Assembly (NCBI RefSeq): GCF_001039355.2
Contig: NW_019775746.1
Coordinates: forward strand, 243,496 to 307,495
Direction of reading: 5' to 3'
DNA from: Lingula anatina
Lineage: Eukaryota > Brachiopoda > Lingulata > Lingulida > Lingulidae
DNA: 64,000 bases
Shown: positions 52,101 to 62,239 of the stretch, piece after piece
How positions within the stretch are numbered: the stretch's first letter is position 1
Layout: every line of letters starts with the position of its first letter
Notes under the pieces: model-generated
Databases searched by the model: none
Told to the model about the DNA's origin: nothing
Seen by the model: only the letters and a program-made list of their open reading frames with translations
Made by a program: the position numbers and the translations under genes

Positions 52101-55100
52101 AATGTTTTCATTATTGAGGTTCTTTTGCACTGTCAAGTTCTTTTACATTCAATTTCCATGAAGTCACAAATACAGTATTACTAGGATAAATTTTACTTGT
52201 GTTAAGAAGCCTCGATTGTGGTAACATCAACGACTTAAAGTGCCTTGAAATATCATTAAAAATCTGATTTATTTAAGTTTTCCGAAAAGTTGTATCAAAT
52301 AGTATTTCGTGTGCCTCCAATTTTAAACTGATCGAAACTGCTAGCAGTGTGGTATATACCTGGTATATTACAAAGGTGAAATTAATACAATTTATTTTCC
52401 ATTCAAAGTACTTCATATAATGAGCTGTAACATATTGTAATAATCCTGCGTGCAACATATTTCAGAAAATTAATTGTTAACCTTGCCGAGTTGTTCTTGT
52501 CCAATTATGTAATTATAAACTTGTCTGAGTTGACATTCAACTGACAAAACATGACTAATTACAATTCGGCTAACAAAGTGTGAGGAAAAGTATATCAAAA
52601 TGGAGATGGTCGAACATAATCTCATATATACTCAAACACAGACCCAAATTGCACTAACTGAATCAAAGGGTGACCTGCATCTTTTAAGGAAAATCATTTT
52701 CGATTATTCACATATTATTCACGGACGATTTTTTCAGGACGACGACACTGGAAAAACAATTTCAAATTTCTGATGATAATTATGAATAACTCTAACACTG
52801 GAACATACATTTAGCATCTGACCAACGTTGCGGTCTATTACCTTTTCACTAGGTAAATGACCTATACGTCTTTTGGGGATAATTACAAAAAATAAAAAAA
52901 AATTCAAAAGAGAGAAATAATACATTCGACTTACCAGAGAGTTGTACATAGCTGCCGGGTCGTATATTAGGTTCATTCCTGGGTTAGATCCCCCGAGAAA
53001 CGCCGGAGCGTAATAAGGGTACATGGACATTGCGGAGGGTTGGCACGTTGATGTCCCTGGCACGGACGGTTTGGGAGTGACCAACGTCGGGGATCCCATC
53101 TGAAACGACGTGGAAATTCATAATTTCATTGTAACAAGATTGTATTTCATCATGGTTTTAATTAGCTCATTGGTATTTTAATAATGTAGACAGGAATACC
53201 CATTTTATACTAATATTTCATGATTGCTTAATATAAATATATTTCGTAAAGCGGTGTTCAGAGACTTCTGGGTATACTTTCATCAAAACTATTGTAGAAT
53301 TTCACATATTATATTTTATCTAAAATGTGCAAGACGCATGGAGGATATTATTATCTTTTCTTTATCTGTATTTTTTGGATTTTCAAATATGTTTTAATTC
53401 AAATGATAACTGTGTATTAAAGAACTTATTATCTATTGTCTTTTACTGCTCTTTCAATATTGGTTGTTTATAAATACTGATGACGAATAACGGAAAATAA
53501 CAACTGTGATACAATGGTGTAAAGGGCACAAATTTTAACCTAAGAATTAACTCTAACAATTAACCAGTCCTTTGTAACAGCTGCCAACTCCTCGAATTCA
53601 CGCACAGAGAGAAAATATTTTTCTGGCACATTAAGACCAATGATCAGCAAACAAAGGGCGCACCGGCTGCCTGTTAAAAGGCTCCGTTGACTTCCATATA
53701 AATCCCATAGTACACAAAATAAGCCTGATCTCATGCTTTTAACGCGAAATGTCTGAGTAATGCCATTTTTACAAACGCCATTGAAAGCGCTGGTCTGTAC
53801 TTTCTACTGAACACATGGGATCTAAAGCAGGCTTGGTTTGTATATCTTCTTAAAGATGTATTCCACGTGCACCTCAATTTTAAATAAAGCCTCTCTCAAT
53901 ACCACAAGTTACACTTAAAAGAGCTGCGTTTACTAGAAGTCTGAACACACGCGGGTTTGTTTATTCACCAAGGGGCTGAGAGTTTTATGTTGAATAATGG
54001 CTCTATATTAGGGTTATTAGGCCTATGTGATGAAAAGTCAAACATTCGGTGTTAAAACCGACCCTTCAAGTGTTCTAACTTCATAATAAAGCTTAGCCCC
54101 CTGCCGTGTTGCGTGCTCACTTCTCTTCTATCCCACATGTAAATATAAATAATACACACTGTTCCTTAAAGAGGTCTCTTTTGATGCTATATTTCACTTA
54201 TCACCTATTTTCCACCCCACAAGTAAACATAAATATTACATACTGTCCCTTAAGTGGCTTGTTTGTCGCTGAAAAATAGCAGCGGGTTTATTTCAATTAT
54301 CCCACTATTGCCCCTCGCCTTCCTCTCATAGTCAACGGAAAGGTCAGGCACTGTGCGCTTTCCACTTCTTGGTAATTTCATCAATTCTTTATTTTCGCTT
54401 CTTCCATGACTCGGTAAATTTCGGTTCCAGCAGACGACACTTGAAATAATGAATTGCACCACCGCAATCATGCTCTATTTTTATAAACAATATTAAAGGT
54501 TATTCTGATAGAGGTGAGGTGTCAATTGTTCCTCCCTGAATTACGATTAGGGTTGCGATTAAATCGGGACGGTCTCTGCCTATCACTTTATCTATATCAT
54601 CAGCAATAGAACGCAAAATGTAACACGTTCTCTAAATTGTTGATCTAAAGGCTATCGCGAAATTAATCAGTAAATAAGGTAGTCATCGCGAAAAATTTCA
54701 CATCAACTGCCTCGCCTTTCCGCGTCGCGGGCCTCGTCAGTCACTCACCCGTGGACTCATTTAACAACCCATAATATACTAAAGATTGTATTTATATTAA
54801 CAAAGCCATCATTGCCGCCATCCCTTATTCTAATACAATTTATTTATTTGATAAGGTACTTTGTCCGTGTCGTAGGTCGACATTTTTGACCGGGTTAATA
54901 AATTACAGGTTAGCTGGAGATATTAAAGTGTCATTACTATTATCCGCGTGAGGGATCACTCCTCTCTCTCCCACTTATCAGAGCGGGGCCGTGCTTGGCT
55001 TGACCTCTCACCGCCGTGTTTTTCGCAACGGGGATGTCTCTAGTTAATAGCAGTCTTGTTAAAGAAAACTTGCCGGATATTACTATGCCGTAATAACCTC

Positions 55101-56135
55101 TACAGCAGTGGACCCAGTTTGTATGCATTTTAATGAAAATCTCTCTTGGGTTTAAGTTTCTTACACATAAGTAGCGCTTCTTTTACACAAAGAAGACTTA
55201 TCCGACAAGATGGTGTTTCACCGGTTGGCATTCAAATACCTGATATTAATTTGTCCAATAACAACCAATTTCATGTGGGTCCTACAAAGATTTAACTATC
55301 TGAAATGTGAATTTACCTGTCAAATTTCAAAGATTAAAGCCGCAATAATATGGAAGTAGGCTACTAGAGAAAGGCTAGCACGCTATGAGGCTGACGCGAC
55401 GATCTTCATCTGCCAGGCAGAACTTTAAGAAACTAGAAATAAACTTTAAAGCATCTAGAAAATTTTCATGAATTCCCTTGTCTTTATCATTTTGATAACA
55501 GCTCTTCCCTGCTGATAATCGTGTCCTTGTTCTGAGGTTTGTTCACGGGCCGTCGGGTTACGGGGTTATGGTAATCGTCCTCATATCTGTTTTCTCTGCC
55601 AAGCTGTGGCTTTTTATTCGAGAATAAATCACGTAACTTACACTATCAAAACAACAAGGATGAGTCAAAATTCCGTGACTGTTGTCAATTAACGTTCCAT
55701 TTCTATTTTTACCACCTGTGAATGACAATCTTAAGCTCCGATTAACAGTCGAATCTACGTGACAGAGGTGCATATAGAATTTCATTTTTAAAAGGATCAA
55801 ATATGCGTTTGTAACCAAGCCCACGGCTATCTTCCCCTCCCCTCTGTCTCTTTCTCTTTGTGACAGTTGCCTTCTCTCATATCTACTTTGATAGAGATAA
55901 TGATTGCAGAGGCTGGATAAACAATCCGTAACCTTCGGTTTTCTACTTGACGTAAAGTAAACTGCTTGCTTGCCAACGTCACCGAGGGCACCCCCTCCCG
56001 AGAAAAGTCATGTCGTTTACTCACCTTGTGTCCCGCCGTGGGGGAGACTCCTTTATCCACGGGGGTGGTGGGAGTCGACCACGGAATCCCGTAGGAATAT
56101 CCGGCGAGAGAGGCAGCCGTGGGGTTGGACATCAT
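42717..56135 (-). CDS. irx: Iroquois-class TALE homeobox transcription factor, five coding exons
   Basis: Nuclear sequence-specific transcription factor of the Iroquois (Irx) family, which patterns territories such as neural and ectodermal regions in bilaterians. The spliced model joins 56135-56025, 53099-52935, 49426-49290, 47113-46734 and 43126-42717. The exons are 111, 165, 137, 380 and 410 nt, 1203 nt in all, giving 400 residues and a TGA stop. Junction phases are 0, 0, 2 and 1, and all introns are GT-AG. The protein has a Tyr/Ala/Pro/Ser-rich N-terminal part (1-149) and a 63-residue TALE homeodomain (about 150-212). The homeodomain has the PYP insertion at 173-175 and recognition helix [12 protein letters not shown]. 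An Asp-rich tract follows at 223-248, then motif [13 protein letters not shown] at 345-357, which is typical of Irx C-terminal halves. The start is the first of two adjacent ATG codons. Odd points: the homeodomain N-terminal arm lacks the usual RRKNATRE-like residues, and the C-terminal part is short for the family. The family assignment is firm; orthology to a particular vertebrate Irx group is not attempted. Confidence 0.93.
45108..45123. repeat. poly-C tract
   Basis: Sixteen consecutive C bases in irx intron 4 (G on the transcribed-sense strand). Confidence 0.95.
45990..46180. promoter_or_regulatory. irx: candidate element in irx intron 4 near the homeodomain exon
   Basis: A short CpG-rich island with GGATTAGG and AATTGACC-type cores and a TATAATAATTACC segment, bounded by AT-rich sequence. 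No coding signal. Confidence 0.22.
46734..47113 (-). CDS. irx: irx coding exon 4, contains the whole homeodomain
   Basis: Encodes residues 138-264 plus one base of Asp265. The acceptor is TTTTTCATTCCAG and the donor is GAAAAAG|GTAAGA. It carries the complete TALE homeodomain: helix 1 with [17 protein letters not shown], helix 2 with [13 protein letters not shown], and helix 3 with [18 protein letters not shown]. Position 50 is Ala199 and the DNA-contacting Asn51 is Asn200, as in other Irx proteins. Directly after it comes MTWEPKYRS, then a tract that is mostly Asp (223-248), a known feature of the family. Methionine codons upstream of the acceptor are intronic. Confidence 0.95.
47114..49289 (-). 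other. irx: irx intron 3
   Basis: A 2.2-kb phase-2 GT-AG intron just upstream of the homeodomain exon. It includes homopolymer A runs near 48162-48179 and 48306-48319 and a GC-rich block at 48400-48840 listed separately. The rest is AT-rich and featureless to me. Confidence 0.5.
48400..48840. promoter_or_regulatory. irx: GC-rich candidate element in irx intron 3
   Basis: The most GC-rich non-coding block inside the gene, with many CpGs between about 48480 and 48660. It is flanked by CAATTCAATTAA-type and GTTAATTGGC homeodomain-type cores. A 62-codon plus-strand frame here (48474-48662) is Gly/Pro-rich by composition and not a recognised protein. Candidate intronic enhancer. Confidence 0.3.
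49290..49426 (-). CDS. irx: irx coding exon 3
   Basis: Encodes residues 93-137 plus two bases of Gly138. The acceptor is TTTTTTCTGTCTCAG and the donor is TCTGG|GTAAGT. The correct reading begins [16 protein letters not shown] and ends [10 protein letters not shown]. This is not the frame of the longest open reading frame at this place, so the exon is easily missed by ORF calling. The YPSLYGQ and Ala/Tyr-rich composition match the segment just before the homeodomain in Irx proteins. Confidence 0.87.
49427..52934 (-). other. irx: irx intron 2
   Basis: A 3.5-kb phase-0 GT-AG intron. The stretch 49500-50400 and most of 51100-52900 are AT-rich with no recognisable feature. About 50450-51060 is a distinct CpG-rich block listed separately. 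No exon of another gene was recognised. Confidence 0.5.
50450..51060. promoter_or_regulatory. irx: CpG-rich candidate element in irx intron 2
   Basis: About 600 bp of mixed-composition, CpG-retaining sequence with AT-rich sequence on both sides. Overlapping open frames on the minus strand are short and lack domain features. The composition contrast is the only evidence. Confidence 0.27.
52935..53099 (-). CDS. irx: irx coding exon 2
   Basis: Encodes residues 38-92, starting [10 protein letters not shown] and ending DPAAMYNSL. The acceptor is a pyrimidine-containing TTTCAG at the upstream edge and the donor is CTG|GTAAGT; both phases are 0. It is rich in Pro, Ser, Tyr and Ala, including a [11 protein letters not shown] stretch of the kind found N-terminal to Irx homeodomains. 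The 55-codon length is an exact multiple of three, so skipping this exon would keep the frame. Confidence 0.85.
53100..56024 (-). other. irx: irx intron 1, CpG-retaining, enhancer-like blocks
   Basis: A 2.9-kb phase-0 GT-AG intron with no coding signal seen. It contains two GC/CpG-enriched blocks, about 53540-53760 and 55440-55830, plus a mixed block around 54060-55000. These stand out from AT-rich spacer and are candidate cis-regulatory modules. The second block carries TTTATTCG and GAATAAATCACG, typical of AT-rich homeodomain sites. Confidence 0.5.
56025..56135 (-). CDS. irx: irx coding exon 1
   Basis: Encodes residues 1-37, beginning [20 protein letters not shown]. It ends at a CAAG|GTGAGT donor (GT at 56024-56023) in phase 0. 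Thr/Pro/Ser-rich, with no recognised domain. Reading past the donor only continues into unrelated intron sequence, so the longer open frame here is not the real product. The start is supported by an A at -3 and by the GC-rich promoter-like sequence upstream. An extra upstream 5' UTR exon cannot be excluded. Confidence 0.85.
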
Positions 56136-56439
56136 ATTTATTCAAGATCTGTTCCTACGATCAGTCAAGATGTAGAGCTACGTAATATCCAAGAACAACA
56201 GAAAGCAACAGTCCCGTAGTAATGCCAGGCGCATGCAATGACGGCCACCTCGAAGATAAAATTTGACAGTCCCTCCGTGCTCAGGTCGCTTCTGGTCACT
56301 TGGAGAGAGACCCCCAGTGTCCGCCTGACTAGCTCGTGGTTTATGCTTCTGTAGTTTGTAGGACCTCGGGGTTTTACAGACCTGATGCCTTTTGGCCCCG
56401 AACGTTTGGTGGAAACTAAAAATACTGTTTGTGTATGAA
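56136..56439 (-). other. irx: probable irx 5' untranslated leader
   Basis: About 300 bp between the promoter-like boxes and the first ATG, with mixed composition and no in-frame coding continuation that resembles Irx. It could be a contiguous leader or contain a leader intron. Assigned only from position. Confidence 0.35.
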
Positions 56440-56600
56440 AATCAGCTCTCCAGTCAGCCAATCACACGCTGAGGTTATGGGGATAAAAAAAGCAAAAGCG
56501 GCTGAGAGTTAATACGCTATTGGCTCACCCGTAAGACCCGCCTCCTTGTCAATTACATCTTTGGTACCGCCCTCCCAGTAAGCCACGCCTCCTGCGGAAG
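56440..56600 (-). promoter_or_regulatory. irx: irx promoter-like region with CCAAT and GC boxes
   Basis: A GC- and CpG-rich stretch lies 300-460 bp upstream of the irx start codon. On the minus strand it holds GCCAAT (CCAAT at 56523-56519), three GC/CACCC-type boxes (near 56535-56545, 56566-56575 and 56581-56590), and a second ATTGG/CCAAT pair at 56458-56462. No TATA box is evident. Boxes of this kind fit a TATA-less developmental promoter. The transcription start cannot be placed from sequence alone. Confidence 0.45.
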
Positions 56601-58549
56601 ATACGCCTTGCGCCACGCTTTACATGAGTTGTCACAACAAATATCCTCGACTTGCAGATTGATATACCTAAGAAGAGGAATGCTGAAAAACATCCAATTG
56701 ACACATCTTTTTTCCAAAGGAAAAAAGGATATTTAAGATATGTTTGCATTGTGTCGCCACCTTTTGCTGAAAAAGAAAACAAAATGAGCGATAACCTGCA
56801 AAACCATTTCAATCAAACATTCATAATCTTGAGTCTCTAGGTAATTTTACTTAAACAATCAGACCTTTTTCCAANTTTAAACAATCTGACCTTTTTCCAA
56901 GAGTCAATTAATCGACATATCTTGTTTTTAATGTGAGATCGTATTTCTGAGTGTTGTTCCGGGCACTGAAATCGGTTACTCATATCATACTTGTATTAAC
57001 ATTAATTTCAGCGTGATATCGCGAAACGAACGCCTACTCAATCATTCATTTTTGTCCATGAATCTCTCTGGTTTTTAAAAGTTATTCTCTTTCTTATGAA
57101 ATGATATACAGATAAATGACTGACTTAATATGCCTGAGTAATATAAAGTCAGAATTACTGGTGAGAAATACACTTTCAGAACAGTTTGTTAACCCCTTTT
57201 CTTCTATATTCATGAATTCTAATATCCGGAAAGGGGCAAATATCATTCGGTCAGGTTTTATTATTCACATAATATTTAACTAGTAGTGATAACGTTTTTA
57301 ATATGCTGTTGTTATTATTCTCTAAAGATGACGTTGCGTTTGCCGTTTACTAAGTTACAAACAGAATGACTGAATATGAGAGCTTCATATCAGTTGAGAG
57401 ATCGGGTATGAAATTTAGTAAGACGCAAATTGAACAAAATTACGAAATGCTCAGAGAAGATGATAACGACAGAAGAATGTCTAAAAATAAAGAAGTAATA
57501 ATACAGATGTGTGTCCAGGAAACAGTTAGATCAGTTATAATTCGGTGGTAGGGCTGACGGTATCCGTTCCTCGTGATGAGGAGAGGATATTTGGAGCATG
57601 TAATCGCTAGAGCAGGAAAGACACTTGTCGCATTGAATAATTATTGAGAAATTGCGCCTCATTACGCGTCGAATGGAAAAGAAAGATCACGCTGGTAGGT
57701 GGGTTTAGAATGCATTCGGACAAGAATAAAGTTAAACTGGTTCACGACTTAAATGCGTTTTAGAACCATTAAATTTATTAATCGAGGTGCAGTTTTCATA
57801 TTCTGCATTCCGCACAGGGAGACGTCTCAGCGCCTCTGACGAAAAAATCCCGTTGACTGAATTTGGATGTCCGGTAAAGCGATTTTAACACGAAACAGTA
57901 ATGGCTCCAAACTAGTCTGATCGTTCCATTTAACTACTACTTCTGTTCCTTAGATAAACTGACTTGTCGGCCCAGTCCTCGGCATGTCGTAACACCTGTC
58001 AAGCCTTTTGGCGACATCCCACGCACAAAACTGGACAAAGTTTCGGTAATGAAACAGGGTTCTAGAAAGCATTCGGTGGAAATTAAGAAAGTTAAATGTC
58101 GGTTACAAAAATCTCAGAGACCGTCTGCCCGTGAGTTTAATAATAATAAAATAATAGTGGGGTAGGGTGACAATTATGGAAAAGGTTTTTTTTTACACAG
58201 ACTTGGTCAGGAATGAGAGAGAGGAAAACTGATAATCACAGATTTCTCAGTCAACTTACAACTCCGAAACAAAAGGTCCTGAGGTGTGACAAAATCTTCT
58301 AAGGAGTTTCAGAGTCTAGAGAGAGAGAGAGAGAGAAGACAGCGTCAATTACAATTGAAAATTCACGAAAAGAATTGCGTCAAAATAAAAACGTAAAATA
58401 TTATTTTGTTTGATATTATTCACAAACAATCACTGTACAATATAAGGCATATTCATAGTTCTAAAATTTATCATTCGACATAAAATAGTGTTGAGCATTT
58501 ATTTATTTATTTATTTATTGACACGCGCATGCTTGCTGGGAAAATTCTA
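56601..58549. other. upstream flank of irx, no gene recognised
   Basis: Contains the N-bounded 24-bp duplication, moderately CpG-rich sequence around 57550-58130, an (AG)n tract (58318-58336) and a (TTTA)n tract (58498-58519). Short open frames only. Confidence 0.45.
56851..56900. repeat. 24-bp duplication around a single N
   Basis: TTAAACAATC.GACCTTTTTCCAA at 56851-56874 recurs at 56877-56900 with one mismatch, with N at 56875 between. Same signature as the larger unmerged overlaps, but short. It lies about 700 bp upstream of the irx start codon. Confidence 0.7.
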
Positions 58550-58985
58550 AGATGGTGGGAGGGAAGCAGGCATAAAATTGCCCGGCGGGCGGCGTGTGTC
58601 AGTTTGGAGTCCGTATCGTTGAAGCCCAAGACCAGAGGAACCCACCCCGGCGGCTGTCGCTCCTCGTACTAGCTCGATCGGTTTCATGGATAGTTATAAA
58701 GTTATTATCCTAGTGAGAACAGTTAACGGCTCTATAGACTCGAGCTGGATTAATTGCACTCGATCACAATGGTCAATTTTCCCAGTAAAGAAAAGGCCAG
58801 TGACCTGGTCAGTGACAGATGGTAGTGGACAATATGGGATGGACAATTGGTGGCATATTGATTTGGGATCAAGTGGGCGTGTGTCTCAGGAGCGATTTTA
58901 ACACCAGGGTCCGCGTCTCCGTCCCATCCCCGTCCATTAAGGGGAGACGCCGGGATTAACGTCGTCACGTCACATTTTCCTGACG
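58550..58985. promoter_or_regulatory. GC-rich candidate distal element 2.4-2.8 kb upstream of irx
   Basis: Starts with a very GC-rich stretch (58578-58660). TGACCTGGTCA, a perfect everted pair of nuclear-receptor half-sites, lies at 58801-58811. There is a cluster of ACAAT Sox-type cores (near 58766, 58829 and 58845) and GGATTAATTGC near 58748. A 71-codon plus-strand frame (58686-58901) starts in a fair context but shows no domain. It could be an upstream enhancer or the promoter of a non-coding transcript. Confidence 0.32.
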
Positions 58986-60589
58986 CAGATATTTAAAGTG
59001 AACGTGTGGGGGTGATGCGCGAAGTAACGGAAGGAATATAATATCGATAGACACGGGCGCCATGAGAATATACAAATTGCATTTCGATTGCATGAATTGT
59101 GACTCGTAAGCGTAATAATGGTTTGGCAGGACCGCTTACTCCCATCATCATATATACTTAATACTTTCATACTTATAACATACTCCTGTTTAATAACTGT
59201 AGACGCAATGTTGCCTGTGTCGTGTTATGTAATGGGATTATTTATTTATCTATTTATTTAGGTATGTTTTGCCTGACTCATGTCGAAAGACATCATTCTA
59301 CAACCAAGTAATCGGCATGAACATTACTGTTGAAAATAAAAACCTTATGCTTCATCCTGAATAATGAATAGCCGGAGTTGTAATGCGTTTACAATAGCGA
59401 CACACGGCTGAGGACACCTGGCCTTTTGGGGGCAATGATGTACAAGAAGACATGCTTGTTTTGTTTTTTGTTGCTGTTGTTTATCACAATGGCTTTACAT
59501 CCGTTCAGAACGTTGTGAGAAAATCAATTTTGTTAGAAAAATAGATTGTTTTCTGGGCTATTTTTTTAAATTCTCTCTCTGTTCGAACGAAATCCATTGA
59601 CATTTTATGCCATGTCGAGATACCGTGAGCAATTTTGAATTTCAGTCTCTTTTCATTATTTATTTTAGTTCCTTTTCTTTTTCAACATGTGCCATTTTTC
59701 AATTGTACCATTGTCGAGTCCTACAATGGCAAATCACAAAGCTCACTCGATAAAGATATAAAATAAAAAAATTATAAAGGTAACAAGGAAAACTAACTTC
59801 ACATGAAAAAAAAATTACATCGCTTTATTTGTGTGAAGCAAAAGCAGAATGAATGATAACAGTATTAGACTTGCACAGAAGTATTGACTATTCTATATAA
59901 ATTTAATGAAATAATGTGTCTGATTGTTTACTCTTAGAGATGGTAAACAACCTTCTTTAGTTTATATATATCTCACAACATGAATCTTAAGTAAAAGAAA
60001 ACCATTATCTGGCACTCCATATAAAAATGACAGTGCCACAGCAAAGAGAGATGTAGATTGTGACCTGGAGGGGGCTTGGACATGAGTAATCAAGAAGTAA
60101 AATAATCAATGGTATATTTTGCTTTCTTTAATTAATTTTTTTTCTTCGTTCTTTTTATTCTCACTGTATATCTGTGACCTTACAAACTCATAATTAGCAA
60201 CTTTCCCCCCTAAAAGTATCCGTCACTTTGATCGCCAGCTAATATTCCAATTATTTTTTAATGATTTTGTTTGCCTTATTGATATTAGTGATATTATCAC
60301 ACATACTATTAGAGGAAAAAATAGAGAACACTTCCAAGGTGAACGTGACTAAAGGAGGGCTTGTCTTGTAGAAATATAATCGGTGCTTATTTTCTTCCAC
60401 TTCCAGTCCTTGCTGCGGGAAAGTATAAAAGTAGCAAATCCTAGGCAGCATTTCAGCTGACATATTTTCTCATATATTATTGTCCTACATAAAATAAGAT
60501 AACACTTGCAGTATGTGTAGCTAATGTTCTTTGCATATTCTACGTATTCAGACTAGTTAATCTGTTGTGAGTTGCATTAAACCGTAATT

Positions 60590-60845
60590 ACAAATGTTAC
60601 CATATCGACTTTGTGTTGGCAATTTTGTAATTTTCATTTCATTTCCTGGTCTGTCTTCAGGTCTGTGTCTAGCGGCGGGTGGACCCCTGGGGAGACCAGC
60701 ATGAGAAAGGGATGTCGGTGATGTCAGCGTTAAATTGTTCTGCAGTTTATATCCTCCCACTTTCACTTGTGTCACCGACGCCGGAGATGTGCCCGTGGAC
60801 GTATTAGCATTACCACAGGTAATTTGGCTTTACCCGTGACTTTCT
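60590..60845. promoter_or_regulatory. CpG-retaining block at the right edge of the irx domain
   Basis: The last CpG-rich island before the CpG-poor right flank. It has mixed composition with ACCGTAATTAC just before it at about 60581-60591 and GGTAATTTGG near 60820. No coding frame of interest. Confidence 0.25.
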
Positions 60846-61074
60846 TCTACCCTCTTCAACAGAGTTCGAATAATTTGAAATAGTGAATATCTTTATTAAA
60901 ACTTACTGGAGTTATTGTTGTAACCAAAGATGCAGAAGTAACTAAAAGGTTCTTAACAATATTTGACTAATTATAAAAAACAGTCTTTTTAGATTATTTT
61001 TAAAATATTTTATTCACACAAAAACAAAACAAGACAAAAAAGATGATAACAACAGTAGTTGAACAGTGATGTGA

Positions 61075-61091
61075 TGTGTGTGTGTGTGTGT

Positions 61092-61142
<51 letters not shown>
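61075..61142. repeat. (TG)n microsatellite
   Basis: Sixty-eight bases of TG alternation with a single A interruption; the longest simple repeat in the window. Confidence 0.97.
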
Positions 61143-61147
<5 letters not shown>

Positions 61148-61184
61148 GAGAGAATTTCATAAAGTTCATCCTTCATCCCCCCAA

Positions 61185-61247
61185 TCTGCTAAATAAGTGA
61201 AATGTATAAAGACTTCTCTGCTAAATAAGTGAAATGTATAAAGACTT
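61185..61247. repeat. tandem duplication, 32-bp period
   Basis: TCTGCTAAATAAGTGAAATG and following bases at 61185-61215 repeat exactly at 61217-61247. It lies just after the (TG)n tract. Confidence 0.9.
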
Positions 61248-62214
61248 TTTAAGTCATCAAAATGTTTTTTTTTTCTGCTGAGGTGAATGCTTTGGATTTA
61301 CCATTCTAGTGTTTAAACATGCAAATATTATCACACCTTGGTTGCCTGTGAAGTTTGGCAACCATCTTTCAGTCATAAGGAGTCTCTTTCTGTTGATGAA
61401 CCCAGGGGACTGTTATTTTGGCAGATTAGTTGGACTTGTGATTGAACCCAGATAAGTTGTTGTGGGCTAAAAATGAACCTTGATTACTATAAGTATATTC
61501 AAAGTGTTGTGAATTTTTATCAATCAATAAATTTGATTGCTTATTTCTGTTATTTATTTTTACATTTTAACAGCTGTTGCATTAGTTTCAGGCATACAGC
61601 TAAAATAATTATCTATCAATGATAAATGAGATTTTTTTATTTCATCAATTTTCATGAGGGTTATTTGCACTCACTGTCCAGTATTGTGAAACTAATACTT
61701 GATAAGTTGATAATAATGGAATTTAAATCATCATAAGTTAAACTTACCTGTGTTACCTTACCTTATAGAGTTTGGGGTGTCAGGATTGCCTAGAGGATGC
61801 AATTATTAGTGGACAGGAAGAATATTGTTAGTTGACACTAAAGTTGAAGTGTATTCAGACAGGGTTAATTTTGGTCTTGTTGATAAACTCCCAAACAGGC
61901 AACAGATAGACTTTTTTAAATAATCTGAAGGCTGGCGAGATCTCCATGAGGACCATCCTCTACACCAGTATAACCCAGTCAGTCAAAGCAGTGATTAATT
62001 TTGATTAAGACTTGGTTGTTTTGCGTTATATTTCAGACTTGAAATGGTTTCAAATTAGCACCAGTGTGAACAGACGGCTGGGATGGCCAGAGTATAGCCA
62101 CCTGCCAGGTGGGTGGTATAATATGTTGACCATATGCCAATGACCACAGTAAGATGACCATACTGTTGGGTAGGACAGAGACATATGTCTTGGCGTTGGG
62201 ATGGGTGGGGGATT

Positions 62215-62239
62215 GGGTCGGGGGCGGGGGGGGGGGGGG
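62215..62239. repeat. poly-G rich tract
   Basis: G-runs with single C interruptions; generates the Pro-rich false frames on the minus strand. Confidence 0.9.

Noticed and set aside
58686-58901. 71-codon plus-strand frame in the upstream island
   Set aside because: No domain, no donor or poly(A) signal tied to it, and an overlapping minus-strand frame of equal length; treated as part of a regulatory block.
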